Shown here: in pieces, positions 5,166-12,556 of the stretch
How the letters are laid out: the number at the start of each line of letters is the position of its first letter
Numbering within the stretch: the first letter of the stretch is position 1
Origin: a bacterium UBP3_UBA1247
Lineage (GTDB): Bacteria > UBA3054
Assembly: GCA_002308555.1 (NCBI GenBank)
Contig: DBWD01000049.1
Coordinates: 5,376-19,004 of the forward strand
Direction: 5' to 3'
Length of the DNA: 13,629 nucleotides
Program-made: the position numbers and the translations under genes
The notes under the pieces: generated by a model
Seen by the model: the letters and a program-made list of their open reading frames with translations, nothing else
What the model was told of the DNA's origin: nothing
Database searches by the model: none

Positions 5166-6785
5166 CTACTTGGGATTGGCCGCTTTTTCCGCGACGGGCA
5201 GGACGTTCAGTATGAAAACTTTTTTGCGGGTGAGCTTGCTCTGGTCGCGCATGCCGATGGTGAACCGGTAGGTGCCTTCCCTTTCCGGAAGGCCCAGCAG
5301 CAGGCCGTCTTCCTTCAGCAGGAATCCCGGGGGATTGCCGGGCGTCAGCATCATGGTCTCGTAAGGCGGAGCGCCGCCCGTAGCCTTGAAGTTGAAATAA
5401 TACTGCTCCTTTATCCTGGCGTCGGGAAGCTTCTCCGGAACGTTGATCCTGAAAGGCGTGCTGTCGGGATCCGAGGGGTCGGAATCGGCCAGAACTTCCT
5501 CGTTGTCGCAGACGCCGTCCTCGTCGGTGTCGAACATGCCGCCGTCCGGCAGGTACTTGAAATAGCTGCTGGCGCCGCAGGAGGCTTTGCCCTCCGCGTT
5601 CTCGCAGGCCACCTGCCAGACGTAGGTGCCGGGCAGATCGGGCTTGAAAGTGTGCCAGTTCTTCTCCAGGACCTTGTCCTCGTAGGGCACCAGATCGCCC
5701 ACGGTCTTGAGATAGATCCTCAGGTGATAGGTCTGTTTTTCCTCCCGGGTCTGCCAGACCAACTTGATCTCGCTTTCCGTGATTATTTCCTCGCCATCAG
5801 CCGGCATCAGCGTTTCCGGCACGGAAGGCGCGCATTTCTTCAGAGGGTTCCTCAAAGTCAGGGCGTCTTTCCAGTAGCCGTCCTTGTCCCTGACCCTGAT
5901 CTTCTCCTCGGCCGGCTGGTCCGGGGAGGCCGGGGGCAGTATCAGCGTGAAGTCCAGGGGCACGGAAAAGCGCGACAGGAAGAGGCAGCCCTGCATGTCG
6001 AAGGGCATGAAGAGCCCTTCTATGAGCTCGCAGCCCTGAGCCCTGGACGGGAAGATCCTGGCCTTCATGCCGTTCAGCCTGCTGACGCAGAGCATTCCGG
6101 TGACGGAGGTGTGGGCGAAAAAGGCCGCGCTGACCGTTGTGGTCAGGGCCGCGCCCTCCTTCAGGGTTATTTCCGAGGGGGCGAAGAAAGCCAGCTTCTT
6201 GTCAGGCTTCATGAAAGGGCAGGTGTTGTTCTCGAATTCCTGGAAATTGGAGAGGGCGTCCCCGTCGTAATCTTTCCTGCGGGGCACCAGATCCTCCGTC
6301 GGCAGCCCCAGGAGCAGGGCCCGCTTCTGCCACCACATGACCCATTCCTCGTAGGAGCGGCGCATGAAGGGAACGTCCGGCTCGGGATCCTCCAGATCGG
6401 AAAGCCCGTCCCCGTCCGTGTCGTAGAAAAGCGGATTGGTGCGCGGGACTTTCTTGGCCCCGCCTTCCCTCGAGCGGTAGGCCAGGACCTCCTCGCCGTC
6501 CATAAGCCCGTCCCCGTCCGTGTCCCTGCTTTTGGGATTGGTGCTGTAGGCGAGCACCTCGTTCTCGTTCAGAAGGCCGTCCCCGTCCAGATCGTCCTTG
6601 GCGGGCTCGCCCGCTCTCCTGTCGTAGATGGAGGAGATGGTCTTGCCCTTTTTCTCCTTTGGCGCGGCGGCCTTGGCTTTCGCCTTGGGGGCGGCGTCGA
6701 TGATGACCTGGTCTATGAAATCCGCGGCGCCGAAACTCAGGGAGACGGCGAGAAAAAGGAACGAGACGATAACTTTGCTGCGCAT
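5166..6785 (-). CDS. Exported protein with five DxDGDG-type repeats, Fn3-like and putative Ig (He_PIG-like) domains
   Basis: A 539-residue protein with a Sec signal peptide (core VIVSFLFLAVSLSFG, cleavage likely near residue 20). An Ala/Lys-rich linker follows (about 31-48). Five Asp-rich loops resemble thrombospondin type-3/calcium-binding repeats: DLDGDG near 65, DTDGDG near 88 and 122, DYDGDA near 172, and DTDEDG near 419. Between loops three and four is DPEPDVPF plus SYEEWVMWW, with Trp 148, 151 and 152. Residues 195-300 are a beta-rich region shared with the paralogs. Residues about 322-412 are Fn3-like (LVWQT, TYVWQVACENAEG). Residues 452-530 match putative Ig/He_PIG (ATGGAPPYE, GFLLKEDGLLLGLPEREGTYRFTI). 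It has a TATAAT upstream and starts with a weak ribosome binding site (AGAGAG). It is the fullest of the three paralogs here. A surface or periplasmic scaffold or adhesin role is inferred. Confidence 0.88.
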   Translation of the reverse strand: MRSKVIVSFLFLAVSLSFGAADFIDQVIIDAAPKAKAKAAAPKEKKGKTISSIYDRRAGEPAKDDLDGDGLLNENEVLAYSTNPKSRDTDGDGLMDGEEVLAYRSREGGAKKVPRTNPLFYDTDGDGLSDLEDPEPDVPFMRRSYEEWVMWWQKRALLLGLPTEDLVPRRKDYDGDALSNFQEFENNTCPFMKPDKKLAFFAPSEITLKEGAALTTTVSAAFFAHTSVTGMLCVSRLNGMKARIFPSRAQGCELIEGLFMPFDMQGCLFLSRFSVPLDFTLILPPASPDQPAEEKIRVRDKDGYWKDALTLRNPLKKCAPSVPETLMPADGEEIITESEIKLVWQTREEKQTYHLRIYLKTVGDLVPYEDKVLEKNWHTFKPDLPGTYVWQVACENAEGKASCGASSYFKYLPDGGMFDTDEDGVCDNEEVLADSDPSDPDSTPFRINVPEKLPDARIKEQYYFNFKATGGAPPYETMMLTPGNPPGFLLKEDGLLLGLPEREGTYRFTIGMRDQSKLTRKKVFILNVLPVAEKAANPK

Positions 6786-6813
6786 AAAAACTCTCTAAAA
6801 AGTGATTTGTTTA

Positions 6814-6819
6814 ATTATA
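6814..6819 (-). promoter_or_regulatory. -10 box (TATAAT) of the minus-strand repeat-protein gene
   Basis: A perfect TATAAT on the minus strand ends 28 bp before the start codon at 6785, placing transcription start near 6807 with a leader of about 22 nt. The hexamer 17 bp further up (TCGCTT) is a poor -35. It is in the 115-bp divergent gap shared with the TPR-protein operon. Confidence 0.55.
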
Positions 6820-6888
6820 ACGAATTTTTGCGCCGGAAGCGAAAAAGGACTTTCCCGGCCGGCCGCTTTTCGCGCCTTCGGATTATGG

Positions 6889-6894
6889 TAAAAT
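6889..6894 (+). promoter_or_regulatory. Candidate -10 box just before the TPR-protein start codon
   Basis: TAAAAT lies only 6 bp before the ATG at 6901, so transcription from it would begin at or next to the start codon and give a leaderless mRNA. No Shine-Dalgarno-like sequence lies between them (AATAAT), which agrees with that reading. A competing -10 candidate is TATGGT at 6884-6889. No clear -35 is present. This would be the promoter of the six-gene block that ends with dxs. Confidence 0.35.
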
Positions 6895-6900
6895 AATAAT

Positions 6901-8088
6901 ATGCGTAATTACTATTGTAAATATTTTTGGCTGGTCTGCCTGCTGTTTTGCGCCTTATCGGCACATTCCGACAGCCGGGAGGCTCTGACAAAAAAGCACA
7001 TATCTTACGGCAACGCCGCCCTGGAGGACTCGGATTACAAGAGCGCGGTGGAATATTACGAGAGGGCGCTGGAGGAGGACCCCTCCTCCAAGAGCGTCAT
7101 GTATTCCCTGGGCGTCCTTTACATCCAGACCGGCGACACCAAGAAGGCTTCCGACCTTTTCATGACCTATCTGGAGCGCTTTCCCCTGGACAAGGACGGG
7201 CTTTTCGGCCTCGCCAACGTCTGCATGATGGAAGGCGAATACGAAAAAGCCTCCCGCCTTCTCACCCAGGCCTCCTCCCAGGACAAGAAGAACGAGGCCC
7301 TGAGAAGGACCCTGGGCTACGCCCAGCTGCAGTGCGGGAACGTCCAGGCCGCCAAAAAGATCCTCACGGAGCTGACCGCGGAGTTCCCCTCCAACCGGCT
7401 GACCCGCTTCGACCTCGCCCTGACCTACGCCGCGGAAAAGGATTACCGGAACGCCATCAAGGAAGTCCAGGCCGGGCTTTCCCTGTTCCCCGATCCGGAA
7501 GGCAAGCAGATCTACGCTGAGCTGCTCGACCTGGCCGCCGGTTCCCTGCTGGAGGAAGCCATTGAGGATTTCCGCAAAAACGACATGGACAAGGCCGTCT
7601 CCATCCTTGAGCCTCTCTGCAACCAGTATCCCGACTACGCCAAAGCCCAGGCCTACCTGGGCCACGCCTGCAATTTCAAGTTTCCCCCGGACCGGGAAAA
7701 GGCGGAAAAGGCTTACCGCGCCGCCCTGAAGGCTTCCCGCTTCGTGCCGGTCGCGCCCCAGGATTTCGCCGTGGTCTACGACAACCTCGGCTCCATCGTC
7801 CTGAGGAAGGGCAATCTCGAGGAGGCGGAAAGTTTCTACCGCCTGGGCATCGCCCAGGAGAGCGAATACGCCCCGGTCTATTTCAATTTCGGGCTGCTCA
7901 GGGCCCACAAGGGCGCCTTCACGGAAGCCTCCGTCGCCTTGATGGAGGCCGTCAGGCGCGACTCCCACATGGAAAGCTACATCGCCTCCCATCCCAAGCT
8001 GGCCGCTTTCCGTTCTAGCATCGACTACACAAACTTAGTAAATTCCATAAAAAAGGAGAAACAAGCTGATGAGCAAAGCAAAGATTAA
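6901..8088 (+). CDS. Exported TPR (tetratricopeptide repeat) protein
   Basis: A 395-residue protein with an N-terminal signal peptide (hydrophobic FWLVCLLFCALS, cleavage likely after SA near 21). Helical TPR units then run from about 32 to 355. Clear units are at 32-65 (YGNAALEDSDYKSAVEYYER), 66-99 (YSLGVLYIQTGDTKKASDLF), 100-133, 134-167, 215-246 and 289-350 (NLGSIVLRKGNLEEAESFYR, then FGLLRAHKGAFTEA). The C-terminal tail is Lys/Gln-rich. TPRs are protein-binding scaffolds, so a periplasmic assembly or binding role is likely but the partner is unknown. It is the first gene of the block and overlaps the next by 20 nt. It has no Shine-Dalgarno site. Family call sure, function not. Confidence 0.85.
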   Translation: MRNYYCKYFWLVCLLFCALSAHSDSREALTKKHISYGNAALEDSDYKSAVEYYERALEEDPSSKSVMYSLGVLYIQTGDTKKASDLFMTYLERFPLDKDGLFGLANVCMMEGEYEKASRLLTQASSQDKKNEALRRTLGYAQLQCGNVQAAKKILTELTAEFPSNRLTRFDLALTYAAEKDYRNAIKEVQAGLSLFPDPEGKQIYAELLDLAAGSLLEEAIEDFRKNDMDKAVSILEPLCNQYPDYAKAQAYLGHACNFKFPPDREKAEKAYRAALKASRFVPVAPQDFAVVYDNLGSIVLRKGNLEEAESFYRLGIAQESEYAPVYFNFGLLRAHKGAFTEASVALMEAVRRDSHMESYIASHPKLAAFRSSIDYTNLVNSIKKEKQADEQSKD

Positions 8089-9475
8089 ATTCGGCACTTC
8101 CGGCTGGCGGGCCATTCTGGCCGAGGATTTCACTTTCGAAAACGCCGCCCGGGTGATAGACGCCATCATTCTTTACCTGCGGTCCACCGGGAAGAAGGAG
8201 CTTTCCGTGGTGGTCGGTTCCGACGCCCGCTTCCTGGGCAAGGAATTCCGCGAACGCACGGCGAAACAGTTCGCCAAGGCCGGCGTCAACGTCTTTTGCA
8301 CCGAAAGGGACTGCCCCACGCCCGTTCTCTCCTTCTGCGTGCGCTCCATGGGCCTGGACGGCGCCGTCAACTACACCGCCTCCCACAATCCCGCGGAATA
8401 CCAGGGCCTGAAGTTCTCCGTGGAGCACGGTGAAGGCGCCGGCACGGAAGTTACTAAATTCATCGAGAGCCACATCGACGAACCCGTCCCGCCCGCGGAA
8501 AAGGAAGGGAAGATCGTCATGCTCGACCCCCGGGAAGCCTACTTCGCGGAGATCTCCAAGCTGGTGGATCTCCCCGCCATCAGGAAAGCGAACCTGAAAG
8601 TCGCCTGCGACGTGCTGTACGGCACGGGCAGGGAATACCTGGACGAGATGCTCAGAAGAGCCGGCGCGGAGGTGACCGTCCTGCACAACTGGGTCAACCC
8701 CTCCTTCGGCGGGCGCCGCCCGGAACCCGCCGCGGAGAACATGCCCGAACTCATCAAGCTGGTGAAGGAAGGCCCTTACGCCCTGGGACTGGGCACCGAC
8801 GGCGACGCCGACCGCTTCGGCATCGTGGACGGCGACGGAACTTTTTACAACGCCAACCAGGTCCTCTGCCTGGTTTCCTGGCACCTGGCCAAGAACCGCG
8901 GGCTCAAGGGCGCCATCGTCCGCAGCGTGGCCACCACCGGCTACCTTGACAGGCTGGCGAAATATCTGGGCGCCGAGCTCGTGGAAGTCCCCGTGGGCTT
9001 CAAGTACATCGCCCCCTACGTCCTGGAAGGCAAAGTCCTCCTGGGCGGCGAGGAATCCGGCGGCCTGACCATAGGCGCCCACATTCCCGAGAAAGACGGC
9101 ATCCTGGCCTGCCTGCTCATCACCGAGCTGGTGGCCGTGACCGGCAAGACCCTCGGCCAGATCATGGAAGAGATCAAGGCGGCCATCGGCACCGTCTGGA
9201 CCGGCCGCACCGACCTTTTCCTTACGCCGGAAAACAAGGAGAAGATCCTGGCCGCCGTGGCCAAAGAGAACGGCGAAACTTTCCTGGGCCGCCGGGTGGT
9301 CTCCACTAACCGCATGGACGGCCACAAGTTCTGCTTTGAGAGAAACGAATGGGTTCTGGTGAGGCCTTCCGGCACGGAGCCCATCATCAGGTGCTACGTG
9401 GAAAGCAACACCAAGGAGGAAGGCGAAAAGCTGACCGCCGACCTCAAAGCCTTCACGGAACAGTTCACGAAATAA
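8069..9475 (+). CDS. Phosphoglucomutase/phosphomannomutase (alpha-D-phosphohexomutase family)
   Basis: A 468-residue cytoplasmic enzyme that moves phosphate between C1 and C6 of a hexose phosphate via a phosphoserine and a bisphosphate intermediate. All four family motifs are visible. FGTSGWRA (8-15) is the N-terminal phosphate-contact loop. TASHNP (103-108) carries catalytic Ser105. GTDGDADR (242-249) is the Mg-binding loop, with Asp244, 246 and 248. GGEESGG (326-332) is the sugar-selecting loop, and VRPSGTEP (431-438) the phosphate-binding loop. TASHNPAEYQGLKFS favours a PGM/PMM over GlmM, whose motif is usually SASHNP. Glucose versus mannose preference cannot be read off; it would feed glycan, LPS or glycogen synthesis. 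GGAG at 8055-8058, 10 nt before ATG, supports the start. It lies within the end of the TPR gene and 4 nt before dxr, so coexpression is likely. Confidence 0.92.
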   Translation: MSKAKIKFGTSGWRAILAEDFTFENAARVIDAIILYLRSTGKKELSVVVGSDARFLGKEFRERTAKQFAKAGVNVFCTERDCPTPVLSFCVRSMGLDGAVNYTASHNPAEYQGLKFSVEHGEGAGTEVTKFIESHIDEPVPPAEKEGKIVMLDPREAYFAEISKLVDLPAIRKANLKVACDVLYGTGREYLDEMLRRAGAEVTVLHNWVNPSFGGRRPEPAAENMPELIKLVKEGPYALGLGTDGDADRFGIVDGDGTFYNANQVLCLVSWHLAKNRGLKGAIVRSVATTGYLDRLAKYLGAELVEVPVGFKYIAPYVLEGKVLLGGEESGGLTIGAHIPEKDGILACLLITELVAVTGKTLGQIMEEIKAAIGTVWTGRTDLFLTPENKEKILAAVAKENGETFLGRRVVSTNRMDGHKFCFERNEWVLVRPSGTEPIIRCYVESNTKEEGEKLTADLKAFTEQFTK

Positions 9476-9479
9476 GGTA

Positions 9480-10610
9480 ATGACTTCCCTCACCATCCTC
9501 GGCTCCACCGGCAGCATCGGTCGCTCCGCCCTGGACGTGGCGCGGCTGCACAAAGAGCGCTTTTCCGTAAAAGCGCTGGCCGCCGGCCATTTCTCCGACC
9601 TTCTCCGCGAACAGATCGAGGAGTTTCAGCCGGAGCTGGCGGCGGTGAACGACGTGAAGGGCGCCGGGGAAGTCAAAAAACTTTTTCCCAAGCTGGAAGT
9701 TCTCGCGGGCCCAGAGGGCGTCGCTGCCCTGGGCGAGACCGGGGACATCGTCCTTCTGAGCGTGGTGGGCGTGGCCGGGCTGGAACCGGCCCTCAGGGCC
9801 GTGAGAAGCGGGAAGCGCCTGGCCATCGCCACCAAGGAAGCCCTGGTGTCCGGCGGCGAGATCCTCATGGCGGAAGCCGCGCGGCACGGGGCGGAGGTCA
9901 TTCCCGTGGACAGCGAGCACAGCGCCATTTTCCAATGCCTGGCGGCCAACGGCCGGCGCGCGCCGGAGGAGATAGGGAATCTAATCATCACGGCCTCCGG
10001 CGGCCCCTTCCGGGGGAAAAGCGCCGCTTTCCTGGAAAGCGTGACCCCCGAGCAAGCCCTCCGCCACCCGGTGTGGAAAATGGGGCCGAAGATTTCCGTG
10101 GACTCCGCCACCATGATGAACAAAGGGCTCGAGGTGATCGAGGCCTCCCGACTCTTCGGAGTACCCTATGACAGGATCAAAGTGCTCGTGCATCCCCAGT
10201 CCATCGTCCATTCCCTGGTGGAGTTCCGCGACGGCGCCCAGCTGGCGCAGCTTTCGCTGCCCGACATGCGCCTGGCGATCCAGTACGCCTTCACCTATCC
10301 CGAAAGGCTGCCTTCCCCCCTGGGATCCCTGGACCTTTCCGCGGCGGGCAGACTGGAGTTCTTCCCGCCCGATCTTGAAAATTTTCCCTCGCTCAAGCTG
10401 GCTTTCCGCGCCCTCAGGGAAGGCGGGGTCGCCCCCGCGGTCCTGAACGGCGCCAACGAAAAGGCGGTGGCCGATTTCCTGGAGGGCCGGATATCCTTCG
10501 CCGACATCCCCCGCGCGGTGGAACGGAAGCTGGACAAAGCGCCGGCGGTCCCCGATCCTTCCCTGGAGGACATCCTGGCGGCGGACCGCTTCGCCAGGGA
10601 ATCCGCTTAA
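9480..10610 (+). CDS. dxr: 1-deoxy-D-xylulose 5-phosphate reductoisomerase
   Basis: A 376-residue cytoplasmic enzyme, near the usual length (about 400). It converts DXP to 2-C-methyl-D-erythritol 4-phosphate with NADPH and a divalent metal, the second step of the MEP isoprenoid pathway. GSTGSIG (8-14) is the NADPH-binding loop. ATKEALVSGG (117-126) is the cofactor-side motif. VDSEHS (143-148) supplies metal ligands Asp144 and Glu146. HPVWKMG (196-202) is in the flexible loop, and SATMMNKGLEVIEA (209-222) supplies Asn214, Lys215 and Glu218. HPQSIVHS and NGANEKAV are also typical. It follows the phosphohexomutase gene by 4 nt with only a weak AAGG, so coupling is likely. It precedes rseP by 21 nt, a common dxr-rseP pairing. 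The product of dxs at the window end supplies its substrate. Confidence 0.98.
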   Translation: MTSLTILGSTGSIGRSALDVARLHKERFSVKALAAGHFSDLLREQIEEFQPELAAVNDVKGAGEVKKLFPKLEVLAGPEGVAALGETGDIVLLSVVGVAGLEPALRAVRSGKRLAIATKEALVSGGEILMAEAARHGAEVIPVDSEHSAIFQCLAANGRRAPEEIGNLIITASGGPFRGKSAAFLESVTPEQALRHPVWKMGPKISVDSATMMNKGLEVIEASRLFGVPYDRIKVLVHPQSIVHSLVEFRDGAQLAQLSLPDMRLAIQYAFTYPERLPSPLGSLDLSAAGRLEFFPPDLENFPSLKLAFRALREGGVAPAVLNGANEKAVADFLEGRISFADIPRAVERKLDKAPAVPDPSLEDILAADRFARESA

Positions 10611-10631
10611 CAAAAAAACAACAGTGTTCGC

Positions 10632-12269
10632 ATGCTGACTTTCGTATATTTCTGCGTCGTTCTCGGACTTCTGGTCTGCGTCCATGAATTCGGGCATTTC
10701 GCCGCCGCCAAGCTGTGCGGCGTCTATGTCCACCGCTTCTCCATCGGCTTCGGGCCGGCCCTGCTGAAATGGCAGGGCAAGGAGACCGCCTACTGCATAG
10801 CCTGCATTCCCCTGGGCGGCTTCGTGCAGATGGCCGGGCAGAGCGACCTGCCGGAAGAGGAGGAGGACGAGCTTAACAAGGGCGTTCCCAAGGAACGTTT
10901 TTACACTTCCAAAAAAGTCTGGCAGCGCCTCATCATAATCCTGGCCGGGCCCGGCATGAACCTGCTCTTCGCCGTTCCCCTGGCCGTGGCGATCCTGTGC
11001 TACGGTCAAAGCACCGTCATCTCCCCCCAGGGCGTCGTGATCTCTGAGATCATCGCCGGCTCCCCCGCGGAGACGGCCGGCCTGCGCCAGGGCGACAAGA
11101 TCCTGGCGGTGGACAAGGAAAGCGTGGAGACCTGGAACGGCTTCACCGAGACCATCCGCTCCAAAATTTACAGCGACGTCTCCCTCACGGTGGAAAGGGA
11201 CGGCCAGACTCTGGAGCTGACCGCCCGTCCAGAGCTGAACGAGGAAAAAGGCTACCTTGGGCTGGGCGTCGTCATGCTGCCCCCGGCCCAGGTGGAAAGG
11301 CTGGAGAACGAAGCCTCTCCTCTGAAAAAAGGCGACGTGGTCCTCTCCGTGGAGGGCCGCCCGCTTTCGGACTGCACCGTGGACGGCATGGTCAGGCTGC
11401 TTCTGGGCTGCCCCGACACCAACCTCACAGTCACCGTCGCCAACTTCAAGAGCCGCCGCAAAGTCGGGGAAACCGTCCGGCCCGAGGAGCGGACGGTCCA
11501 GCTGCCCGTGGGCTCCAAGAAAAAATGCGAGTTCTTCGACATCCAGAACGTGGACGGCCGGGCCCGCTTCTCCCCCCGCTCCGGCGCCCCGGAGGAGCTC
11601 TGGGCGCTTTTGGGCGCGAAAGTTCTGGCCCTTAACGAAAAGCCCCTGGCGCTTTCCGAAGCGGATTATTTCGCCGACATCCCCGTGGGCAGCGTGACGG
11701 CCATCGTGGCCGTGGCCGCCCAGAGCGGCCGCTACAAAAGGGAGACCCTGGTGACCTCCGTGGTCTCCCGGGTGGACTATTTCGGCCACGCCGGCATCGG
11801 CTTCCGCTCCGCCTCGGAAATGGTCTGCGAATCCTTCGGCCAGGCCCTCGTCCATTCGCCCAAAAAAGCCTGGAGCAAAGTGGCGGAGACCTTCCGCACC
11901 CTCAAGCTGCTCGTGACCGGCTCCCTCAAGGTCAACAACCTTTCCGGCCCGGTGGGCATCGCCCGCATGACCGGGGCCGCGGCGGCCCTGGGCTTCGACG
12001 TGCTTCTGAATTTCGTGCTTCTCATCACCGTAAACCTCGGCGTCCTGAACCTGCTGCCGCTTCCTGTTCTGGACGGCGGCCACGTGGTCCTGCTCGCCGC
12101 CGAGGGCCTGAGGGGCAAGCCCCTTCCCGAAAAATTCCTGCTGTGGTACCAGAGGATCGGGCTTGTCCTGATCCTGGCCCTCTTCGCCCTGGTCATGATG
12201 AACGACATTTCGCGCTGGATCAGGGACAGCGAGTTTTTGGGAACGCTTCTGGGCAGATTTTTCCATTAA
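10632..12269 (+). CDS. rseP: RseP-type site-2 zinc metalloprotease (intramembrane), enlarged by an extra PDZ-like segment
   Basis: A 545-residue inner-membrane protease of the S2P/M50 family, which cleaves transmembrane substrates such as anti-sigma factors in envelope stress signalling. HEFGH (18-22) in the first membrane segment supplies the zinc-binding His residues and catalytic Glu. NLLPLPVLDGGH (473-484) supplies the third ligand Asp481. Membrane helices are near 1-20, 98-122, 455-475 and 505-523. A PDZ domain at about 130-200 (GSPAETAGLRQGDKILAV) is followed by a second at about 210-265 (KKGDVVLSVEGRPL). A third, weaker PDZ-like part at about 315-370 (GAKVLALNEKPL) makes it roughly 95 residues longer than the 450-residue E. 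coli protein. It follows dxr by 21 nt. There is no Shine-Dalgarno site before ATG, only an A-rich stretch (CAAAAAAACAACAG). Confidence 0.95.
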   Translation: MLTFVYFCVVLGLLVCVHEFGHFAAAKLCGVYVHRFSIGFGPALLKWQGKETAYCIACIPLGGFVQMAGQSDLPEEEEDELNKGVPKERFYTSKKVWQRLIIILAGPGMNLLFAVPLAVAILCYGQSTVISPQGVVISEIIAGSPAETAGLRQGDKILAVDKESVETWNGFTETIRSKIYSDVSLTVERDGQTLELTARPELNEEKGYLGLGVVMLPPAQVERLENEASPLKKGDVVLSVEGRPLSDCTVDGMVRLLLGCPDTNLTVTVANFKSRRKVGETVRPEERTVQLPVGSKKKCEFFDIQNVDGRARFSPRSGAPEELWALLGAKVLALNEKPLALSEADYFADIPVGSVTAIVAVAAQSGRYKRETLVTSVVSRVDYFGHAGIGFRSASEMVCESFGQALVHSPKKAWSKVAETFRTLKLLVTGSLKVNNLSGPVGIARMTGAAAALGFDVLLNFVLLITVNLGVLNLLPLPVLDGGHVVLLAAEGLRGKPLPEKFLLWYQRIGLVLILALFALVMMNDISRWIRDSEFLGTLLGRFFH

Positions 12270-12288
12270 TCCACCGATCAAAACTTTT

Positions 12289-12555
12289 ATGTCCGAGAAC
12301 AAGAAAAAAGAAAAGACCGAGCTAACCTTCGAGGAAGCGCTGGATAAGCTGGAGGAGATCGTCGCCAAGATCGAGGAAGGCGAGCTTTCCCTCAACGACT
12401 GCCTCGCGGAATACGAGAAAGGCATCAAGCTCGCGGCCTTCTGCGCCGCCGAGCTGAAGGCGGCCAAGGCCAAGGTCGAGAAACTCCAGAAAGAGAACGA
12501 CGGCACGGTGAAAGCCGTGGAAAGCGAGATCTCCGCTTCCGGCAGCGAGGAATAG
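12289..12555 (+). CDS. xseB: Exodeoxyribonuclease VII small subunit
   Basis: An 88-residue mostly helical protein. LTFEEALDKLEEIVAKIEEGELSLNDCLAEYEKGIKL at about 8-44 is the diagnostic XseB sequence, continued by a coiled-coil-like charged tail. It partners XseA in ExoVII, which degrades single-stranded DNA to oligonucleotides. xseA is not in this window. It sits 19 nt after rseP, and one base separates its TAG from the ATG of dxs, a known xseB-dxs pairing. No Shine-Dalgarno site precedes ATG. Length is normal (about 80 residues). Confidence 0.95.
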   Translation: MSENKKKEKTELTFEEALDKLEEIVAKIEEGELSLNDCLAEYEKGIKLAAFCAAELKAAKAKVEKLQKENDGTVKAVESEISASGSEE

Positions 12556-12556
12556 G

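Noticed and set aside
5106..6896. A 596-codon + strand frame opposite the minus-strand repeat protein
   Set aside because: The minus strand encodes a coherent signal peptide, Asp loops and Ig-like domains with a promoter. The antisense frame has no domain and is open only because of the codon bias of the real gene.
10613..10630. Repeat of ACAGTGTTC, also found at 4931-4939
   Set aside because: A nine-base match shared by two sites in 13.6 kb, with no common context, is compatible with chance.
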